The notes beneath the pieces are model-generated. The model searched no databases and was not told where the DNA came from. It worked only from the letters and a program-made list of their open reading frames with translations. From Rotaria sp. Silwood1 (taxonomy: Eukaryota; Rotifera; Eurotatoria; Philodinida; Philodinidae), in the NCBI GenBank assembly GCA_905250075.1, contig CAJNOP010000089.1, positions 459,115 through 523,114 on the forward strand: a DNA stretch of 64,000 nucleotides, in the 5' to 3' direction. Shown here piece by piece: positions 56,501 to 64,000 of the stretch. A program made the translations under genes and the position numbers. Every line of letters starts with the position of its first letter. Position 1 is the stretch's first letter.

Positions 56501-57769
56501 CCAATTTCTCCGTATGTTTTTTTTTCTTGCGATTTTAATTTCAAACAAAAGCATAAAATTCATAAAAATTATCTAGAGTTCAATCAATACAATCTTCATC
56601 ATCAATGACATTCGATCCATTTACATCATTTGAAACATCAACTAATCTTTTTCAACCAACTTCATTTCCATTTAATCAACAACAATCATTTATAAATTCA
56701 TCTGTATTTCAACAACAATCAAATATAACTTCATCAAATGTAAGTCTATTAAATGATTAATTTTATTCAGAGAAAAAAAACAAAGAATTTAAGAGAAAAA
56801 TAAAAATTTCTCTAGATTAATTTTCCTCAACAATACCCATCTACCGTCGTAGAGAAACAGGTATTCACATTAAAATTAAATTCTATATCTGCTTCATATT
56901 CACGCTATTCTTAATTTCTTATTTACTAATCGAATTTTATACTAAAATATATCTTATGATGAACTGCCGCTTTTGCCTTTCGTTGTATACTAGCTTGAAT
57001 AGACTTCAAGATATATCTTTTGACCACCGTTTTCTTATGAATAGTTCAAAAACGCAATGAATTATATTTCAATTAGTATGAAAGAAATATAACACTAACC
57101 ATTAACTACTAAATAAGAAATTCTCATTTTAGATAATTTAGATCTTATTAGTATTTTAATCATGAGTATCATACTGACACTCGTTTTAGAGTCCAATGAA
57201 GTCTGGAATTATTTCAACTGATCTATCGCTCAGTTTCATGAACAGATCGGTTCCTGAATAATTGTCTATCATTAATGTCGAGTGAAAGAAAATTGTTTAT
57301 TTGTTGATAGAACACATGTAAAACAAATGAAATTAGATACAGCAAAAATCGATGAAATAATCTATTTAATGATTTCTGTCGATAGGATAGGGTTGACTTC
57401 TATTACATTTGGAAGATCATAGTCTTGATATCAAGCTTTTATTTTGTAGGAATGAATTAGAAAAATAAAGGCAATGAATTAATGTAAGATTAGTTTTTTT
57501 TGTGGCACGTCTAAGTACATTTGATTATAAATTGAATAGATTAATTCAATTTTTTTTTCTATGATTTTCTTTTTTAGAATATATGGTCATCGGCAGCAGG
57601 AAAATTAGATATATCATTAAATAATTTAATTCCGTATACACGTGGTAATCAACAGAAAACAACATTAACATTGAATCAATTAACAAGTCCAACAGATTCA
57701 AATAAATCTGATTTTTCATTATTAAATACAAATACTCAATCAAAATTTTCTACTTTGAACAAAAAATAA
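53507..57769 (+). CDS. CLINT1: Clathrin interactor 1 / epsinR, ENTH-domain trafficking adaptor
   Basis: Adaptor that binds phosphoinositides and SNAREs on trans-Golgi/endosomal membranes and recruits clathrin and AP-1. Eleven exons (53507-53719, 53771-53836, 54465-54603, 54662-54793, 54867-54957, 55112-55169, 55370-55402, 56363-56511, 56577-56739, 56816-56860, 57578-57769) rejoin to 426 residues. Residues 1-160 are the ENTH domain, with DESWGPAGKLLQDLSQLSY, RRTYKSLLVLTYLIKNGNER, FSYHDENGKDQGIN and VKELIEFIQDDDRIRDERKK. This last combination is specific to CLINT1 rather than epsin 1-3, and no ubiquitin-interacting motif is present. The tail is low-complexity, with adaptor-type peptides DFGQF and FDPF. 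It is shorter than vertebrate CLINT1 (about 625). It shares the trafficking theme with the syntaxin gene, though not regulation. Confidence 0.93.
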
Positions 57770-58170
57770 TAAAATTTTCTCATTTTTATTGTTTTTTATT
57801 TTTAAATTTTTACATCTCTTGTGAAGAATGATTCAGGAAGCAAATAATTGAATTAAATGAGAATATATATATTGTACAAAGCTTAGACATTTATTTTTAG
57901 TAATTAATCTTGATTGACTTATTCTTATAGTGATCTGCAATTTTTCGTTTTATTTATATTTGTGCACAAATTCAAACAGTGCAATTTTTGTTTTCTCATT
58001 ATATTCATTTTCTATCTCACATATTTATATATGTATCTTTTGAATTTATTTATTTAATTAATTGTTAAATATAATTTTTTGTTTTGTATTCAAATAAAAA
58101 AAAAAAAAGAAGAAAATTTTTATTAAAATACATATATAAATGAAATAGAAAGATAAGATTTTGTAAAAAT
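57770..58170. other. Convergent 3' flanks
   Basis: Tail-to-tail spacer of about 400 bp, very AT-rich. It has an AATAAAA directly after the CLINT1 stop. No gene. Confidence 0.45.
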
Positions 58171-58773
58171 TCAAAAAAGACGAAAATAACGATCAGTTAA
58201 AATCATATCATCGACAAATCTAAAATTAAATTAATAATAGAAGAAGTTAATCTAAACAAAACAGTATATATTATACTTAGTCATTTCGGATTGAGCATGA
58301 ACATGATGTTTTTCATGAGTCCATGGTTCATTTATTTTTAATGGTGCATCTTTCGACCACCAACCAACTGAAAATAAAAAAAAACTTTAATGAAATTATT
58401 TTAATTCTCTAATGATTACTTTCATGAGCTGTTGTTAATGGTTGTCGTGTAATATGATTAGGATCTTGATCTCCACGTACATGCATTGTACGTAATGTAT
58501 GATAATTTCTAACAATTAAATAAGTTTAGTATTTTTGATATATTAAAAAAATAAAACTTACAAATTTGATATAGCTGGTGATGACCATTCTCGTGATTGT
58601 ATATTGCCAGTTACTTCACGAGCTAATTGTTTTTCGGCTGGACTTCGATCTTGACCTCCAGTTGGAACTTTTCGTAATTCATTCGAATCAATCTGTTTAT
58701 TGATTGGTTCAAGACGTTGCATAGATTTAAATCGATTATCATGACCGAGCAATGTTAAATTAAAAAATGACAT
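58171..58773 (-). CDS. Probable SPMIP11/TEX49-like sperm-tail microtubule protein
   Basis: Four exons (58773-58562, 58508-58420, 58367-58277, 58219-58171) join in frame to 146 residues, about the length of the animal TEX49 proteins. It starts MSFFNLTLLGHDNRF, followed by a hydrophilic middle (TGGQDRSPAEKQLA) and a block with GWWSKDAPLKINEPW. It ends SEMTKFVDDMILTDRYFRLF. The FF(N/G)L..LG start, the WWS.D block and the final S.MT.F.D..IL.DR.F.L ending agree with my recollection of TEX49/SPMIP11, a microtubule-inner protein of sperm axonemes; this needs an alignment. It has no signal peptide or membrane helix. In a bdelloid without males, an axonemal role would have to be in other cilia. Confidence 0.7.
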
Positions 58774-61365
58774 TTTCAATCTAAAATATTCGATATCATG
58801 ATAAAAGATAAATATATTTGGTAAGAAGAGTTAAATCTAGAATTAAAAATAAAACGATTGATTAAATTTTAATCAATTATTTGTACAAATACAAAGTTTT
58901 TCAAGAAAGCAAAACAATATCTCATTGATATTCAAATACAAACTTTGTTTTTGTTTTTATAACAATGAAATTATTGAAATGATCGATCATAATAACAAAA
59001 TAAAGCTAAATTTAAGTCTAATTCTAGAATCATGAATTCATCTTTTGATTGTATTTTATTTATTTTTAAAATTAATAGAAAATTCATTGGTATGAAAATG
59101 AAAAACTATCTGTTAATGTAAAATGAATACAATTGAAAGGTTTCATTTGTAATTGTATTTTGATTATTATTTTAACAAAACTAACAATATCATAGCAAAT
59201 TTTATTTCATTCAAATAAAAATGCAAAAAAAAAAGTCAAAATAAAACATGTAAAAATTACGTTGCTATGAGCGTTTTTTTTTCTTTATTTCATATAAATT
59301 TTCTTTTGTTCTTTTTTTTTGCTACTATATATTGAGAGATGAAATGAAAGAACAAAATGTCGATTGTGTCTCTATCATTTCGGTCAAGGATAAAGTCTTA
59401 AATAATGAAAATAAAATATCAGATCACTGGTAATAAAAGAGCACATCTTTTTAAAAAAAAACAGTTTAAAATCATTTCAAAACTTGTTTTTAAGCTCATA
59501 TTTGACTGAGATATTAGTTCTCTACAAAATAGCATATCTTGTTTTTTCAAACATATTTCTCTTGGCGATGAAAAATTCAAAAGACTAACACCTTTTCAAT
59601 CATCTGCACGCAACTTATTATTTGCTTTGGGCTTTGATCAGTTTCTGCAAAATTGATCTTTTCGATGTTCTTGGCATTGTCACCCAGTAGAAGACAATTT
59701 TATTATGGAAAGTGATGCTTTTTGAAAGTCATCTATATCTTGTACAACGTTGATTTTCATCTTATTGAATGCAAAATTCAATTCTGAACTAAATACACCC
59801 ATCTCTCAGACACATACACAATAAAATATTCCTGAGTTTTTAAATATTGTTATTATGTTTCATGTACAAAGTAAAAGTACGAAAAATTGAATTTCAATTT
59901 ATCACAAATTGATGTTGGAATCTCTTCAGCTGCCTCTTTTCGCTTGTAAATACTATATAGTGTTCTAATAAAAGTCTCGAAAGAATTTGGAGATCATATT
60001 TTCGAATTGTGATCTAAAACTTTGTGCATATAGAGCACTCAATTAGACTAGCCTCCATGAAAAAATTTAGAAGTTTTTAAAAACATGTTTATTGTATATA
60101 CTATCGATAGAGAAGAGTCTATATCTTGAGGAGACTTTGCTGAAAAAATTTGTGAAAACTTTTATAGGAGCTAGTCTAGTTGAGTTCTCTGGTGTTTTTT
60201 TTTTTACAAAGATTCAAGTCAAAATTTGAAAATACGACTTTTATAAAAACTTGTAGTCTCTGAAAAAAATTCCATAGTTTTGTCAAATATCAATAAAAAT
60301 CAAAATCATTTTAGAGTTTTTATTATAACACTAGGTGGTAAATTTACATAAAAAAATCATTGAGATCAGAAGAGGTTTTCTCCTGAGCTGTTTGACGTAG
60401 TTGTTTATGATCTTTAACATATTTGAGTTGTTAGCTTTTTTTTTCATATTCATGAATGATCGAACTAATTTCAACATTTCGATCATCATTCGAAACTATC
60501 ATAATTATCAAAATTTGAATATTCATCGTTATAAAGAAGTGCACAATGTTATTCGTCAATATTAAAAATATTCATTCAATGTATATCATTACTTATACAA
60601 ATCATGTCTAATATTATTCATTGACTCCTTCGCACACTATTTTTTTGCTCTTTGTTTTTGTCACACTTTTACTTCAGCTAAAAATAGCTTTTTTTCTACT
60701 TTTTTGTAATTTTTATGCTTCAATAAACACGATTGAGTAATATTCTAAAAATAAAGCTTAAAACGATTTAAGTGCAAAATTTTTACAAGATCAAAGTCTT
60801 CTATTGTAATCTCAAACATTCTACTAAAAAAATATTTATTTTAAAGGTTTGGAAAAGATACAGAGTTTTCCATGATATATTATAACATATTTTCAACTTC
60901 CAGCCAAATATTTATCAAGAGATTTTCCTAGTTTTTGACTATTATTGATAGACAATTAAGTACATGTTCATCTTTTGAATATTATACCAACAAGGAACAT
61001 GCTTTTGAAAAACAAAGTAGACTATTTTGTAGAAAAATCAATTCTCTATTGAATGAAATTCATAACAGATATTAAATTAATTCACTGAAAGAAATAAAAG
61101 GAAGCAATTTTTCATGACAATAATAATGAAATACATATATTTTATTTGAAAATATTTTTATACATTTAATAATAAACACATACTAATAACATTTATGATA
61201 AATGCTTAAATAAATAAATAAATAAATAAAATAAATCAATGATACACATGCAATATTTTGTATCTGAACAATATAAATAAATATACAATAAAATGACTAG
61301 TAATAATAAGAGATTAAAAAACATTAAGTTTTGATCATTAAATGAAATTTATTATCTTGTGAAAA
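58774..61365. other. Long intergenic region, no gene recognised
   Basis: 2.6 kb of very AT-rich DNA with many A/T homopolymers and a short AAATAAATAAATAAATAAAT microsatellite near 61208-61230. No coding segment is supported on either strand. Confidence 0.45.
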
Positions 61366-62516
61366 TTATGGATATAAAAGTGGAGTGACCACAGTACCAT
61401 TTTCATCTATTTCTGTAGGAGCTAAATATAGAAAATAATATTGTCAAGAAATATTTATTAACTAATAATAATTTCATACTTGATCTTCGTTCTTTGCTTG
61501 CACTATTAATATGATTAGTTGTCGGAGCTCCACAACAGAAAAAACAAATTAATATTGAAGATATAGCAGATGAAATAATTATCAATAAAACAAAAAAAAG
61601 AATAACTTTCGAACGATATGATAATGGTTCATGATGATGACCTAGAAAATTATTGAATATTTCATTATTAATATATATATTAATTCACTTACTATATTCA
61701 CAATATGCTTCATCAACATTATTCGGACAATTTCTATAACGATCACAAACAAGACTTTGATCAATACAATAAACATCCGAAAAACAATCAAATGCACATT
61801 TTGTATATGTTCCTAGAAATATTAATTTACATAAAAAAAAACCAACAAAAAATTTTTTTTAATTTATAAAAATACTTGTTTTTAGTTTTAATGGTGTAAG
61901 AATCATTGAAAATTTTGATAATGGTAATTTTTCTGTTCGAATATATGTAATTGTTAATTGTTCAGTATCAAAATAATATTCACTACCATTTTTTGTATTA
62001 CAATCAATTAGTATCTAATATAATAATTAATTATGAAGAGAAATTTAAATTTTTCAATTATATTACCATTTCACCTGATTCAGCTTTTACAGTTACATTT
62101 TCTGTCAAACATAATGGTGGTATGACTAGATGAAGATAAAATTTTGTTGATATAGAAAGATTAGGCATTAATGATCCATTTTGAAAAGTTGGTAAACAAC
62201 AACTTTGTATATTTAATACACATGTACCAATCCATGGTGTTCTAGATAATAATAACAACAAAAAAAAAACATCGAACATATGAAAAAAAAAACATTTTTG
62301 ACGAACCCAGCATAACGAACTATTCCTGCATCGGGTGTAAATTTATTATTTGGATTACAATATGGTCCATACGTATTTTCAAGATTGACTAAAACAAAAC
62401 AAACTTTTTTTTTAAAGAGCTTATTCTTCGATAAATAGATTTAGCTTACAGTATGTTACTTTAGCAAATGAACATGATAAAAACGTTAGAAGCAAAATAT
62501 TAATTAATGATAACAT
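61366..62516 (-). CDS. Single-pass membrane protein with LDL-receptor class A repeat
   Basis: Seven exons (62516-62450, 62388-62307, 62241-62067, 62014-61876, 61812-61693, 61641-61480, 61421-61366) join in frame to 266 residues. The signal peptide is INILLLTFLSCSFA. An extracellular, Cys-containing part follows (residues about 22-130; CVLNIQSCCLPTF), CUB-like in place but not proven. Residues about 155-195 are an LDLa repeat with six cysteines (CAFDCFSDVYCIDQSLVC then DRYRNCPNNVDEAYC, with the Asp/Glu calcium cluster DE). A membrane helix (VILFFVLLIIISSAISSILI) and a short Ser-rich cytoplasmic tail ending TVVTPLLYP complete it. It is likely a surface receptor or scaffold. The next minus-strand gene (63063-63484) has a similar helix-and-tail plan and may be a paralogue. 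Confidence 0.82.
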
Positions 62517-63062
62517 CTAAAAAGTCGCGAAAAAATGTTTTTCAAATATATTGTATACATTAATTTTATTCATTAAATTTTGTTTTTCGTGAATTTTAAT
62601 GACAACATTTAACACATATTAATGCTTTTAGCAACTCAAATCAACGATAGTAATGTCGAAACTCATAGATTTTCGCTGGGAACTAGTCGAAAGATAGTCA
62701 AAACTTGGAATCATAAATCTGATAGTTAGCTCTATCTATTTCAACAAGAAAAAAATCGAAAATTGATCGAACTTAAAAGCAGTATTTCATTGACAAAAAA
62801 AAATCCGAAGATATTTCAGTTCAAAATACTGCTTCCCACATTCTACAATTTTTCCGATTAAATACAATGATTGTCTGATATTTTTTTTCGATTAGTTCCA
62901 GCAAAATTCGATTGTTTCTGAAGCTCAAATCATCAAGCTGAGATTGCAGTGAAGAAAAAAAAAAACATAATCTGACACAAATGAACAATAAGCAAAGGAA
63001 TTACAACGAAACAAAAAAAAGGAGATCTTTGTTTATAACTATTTCATATCTGACTTGATGAT
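62517..63062. other. Spacer between two minus-strand membrane-protein genes
   Basis: AT-rich with homopolymer runs; nothing recognised. Confidence 0.4.
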
Positions 63063-63484
63063 TTATTCCAAACGAGGATAAATTGGTTTAGTTGAATCAA
63101 TGATTAATGGTGCAGGTTCAATACGTTGTTGAGATGAAACTTCTACAGCAGCTGTCGATGCTGTAAGTTCTTTCATTAAAACAGCATCTTCACCAGTTGT
63201 TCTAGTAATGTCTTCTAAAATTCAAATTCTTTAATAGATTAAATAAAAATTATAAATGATAACTAACTTTGACTAGATTTATTTCCTTGACTAGAACGAA
63301 AACGTCGAATTATTCGATTAAATGCTGCTCGACAACAACAGCATATACAAACTTAAAAATAAAATAATTAAAAATAACATCTTTTTCTTCATTATTTTAC
63401 CTGTTGATAAAACACAAATAAGAAACAAAACTGCCAATATTATTAGACAAAATGCAATTATTGAAAAACCATTGTCAGATGTAA
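63063..63484 (-). CDS. Single-pass membrane protein, last three exons; 5' part not found
   Basis: Exons 63484-63401, 63351-63268 and 63214-63063 join in frame. They encode a membrane helix (FSIIAFCLIILAVLFLICVL), a Cys-rich juxtamembrane stretch (VCICCCCRAAFNRIIRRFR) that could be palmitoylated, and a cytoplasmic tail rich in Ser/Thr ending STKPIYPRLE. Exon 63484 begins after a clear acceptor (TTTTTGTTTGTTTAG) in phase 1, so more coding sequence must lie upstream, probably beyond 64000; no matching exon was found in 63485-64000. An ATG at 63515 lies inside the intron and is unlikely to be the start. Confidence 0.65.
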
Positions 63485-64000
63485 CTAAACAAACAAAAAC
63501 TTTTTCATTATGCATATTATAAAGTTATTGATACATTAGAAGATTTCCCTTGTGAAAATTGAATTGTTTTAAAAAATAAGTTCTGCATCTTATTGGGTTT
63601 GTTTCTTACGAGAAAAGATCACTTAGCCGAAATCTAATGGATGATAAGTTATTGAGCATGCTAATTACAAATATTAACGTGATTTTTGCTGCTAGGTCTT
63701 CGAACATTCAGTTTTCTCGTGAACCAATTTTTTATAGCGAAAAATGTTTTTTTTTTTTTTGTCAAAACACAGAACGAGCGGGAGGCATAAAACGTTTACA
63801 ATGTTTAGAGACACATAATACACTTTGAAGCTCGTCGGAACACTCGAAATTATAATTTTTTGACGTCTGATAATGGAAAAGACTGAAGAATATGCCTATA
63901 GGCGATATCTCTATTCCACACCAACGTTCTTTGTCAGTGACAGGTGAAGTGAAATCTATAATTAAATCCAACAGGCATTTTACAATATTAACAGGATTCA
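63485..64000. other. Probable intron of the partial membrane-protein gene
   Basis: No exon could be recognised between the acceptor at 63485 and the end of the window. The sequence is AT-rich without repeat structure. Confidence 0.35.

Overview
This is a eukaryotic, animal-type window: strongly AT-rich, with spliced genes whose introns are mostly 50-100 bp with GT-AG ends. The gene content points to a rotifer, most likely a bdelloid (Rotaria/Adineta group). It has metazoan genes (syntaxin, CLINT1/epsinR, KIAA2013, SLC13, a rhodopsin-class receptor, a nuclear receptor) next to genes that look acquired from non-animals (a glyoxal-oxidase-like radical copper oxidase, an intronless secreted GH78 alpha-L-rhamnosidase, an intronless carboxymuconolactone-decarboxylase-family protein). 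Splice acceptors lie just upstream of some start codons, as expected under spliced-leader trans-splicing. TGTGGG-like islands recall the telomere repeat known from bdelloids. The species call is inference.

Left third (1-23 kb): the last exons of a syntaxin (1-728, +); a repeat field with a foldback element, a ~52-bp tandem array split by a 1.48-kb non-autonomous hAT element with an exact 8-bp target duplication, and TGTGGG-like islands; a three-exon secreted glyoxal-oxidase-like gene (6222-8660, +); a damaged LRAT/NlpC-P60-type gene (10916-12093, -); a histidine-rich protein (14575-15999, -) divergent from a CMD-family gene (16732-17268, +); and the rhamnosidase (19862-22792, +).

Middle (24-42 kb): mainly decayed DNA. 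It holds a nuclear-receptor pseudogene, an intact intronless GPCR (28879-29841, -), several broken coding relics (27.4-28.2, 31.2-31.5, 35.6-36.0 and 41.0-41.9 kb), a 159-bp CACTG MITE, a GGTACC-rich repeat and a 558-bp palindromic element around an 11-bp tandem array that contains an assembly gap. One intact 16-exon SLC13 transporter gene (36597-39761, +) sits among them.

Right third (43-64 kb): a block of intact, intron-rich core genes. These are a coiled-coil/Death-domain protein (43034-47191, -), a KIAA2013 homologue (47754-52943, -) whose largest intron holds a nest of three inverted-repeat elements, CLINT1 (53507-57769, +) divergent from it, a probable SPMIP11/TEX49-like sperm-tail protein (58171-58773, -), a single-pass LDLa membrane protein (61366-62516, -), and the last exons of another single-pass membrane protein (63063-63484, -). 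I reassembled the spliced genes by hand; each junction was checked for frame and for GT/AG. No rRNA, tRNA or CRISPR was recognised. There is no operon logic here. The clearest common themes are membrane traffic (syntaxin, CLINT1, KIAA2013) and secreted carbohydrate chemistry (oxidase, rhamnosidase).
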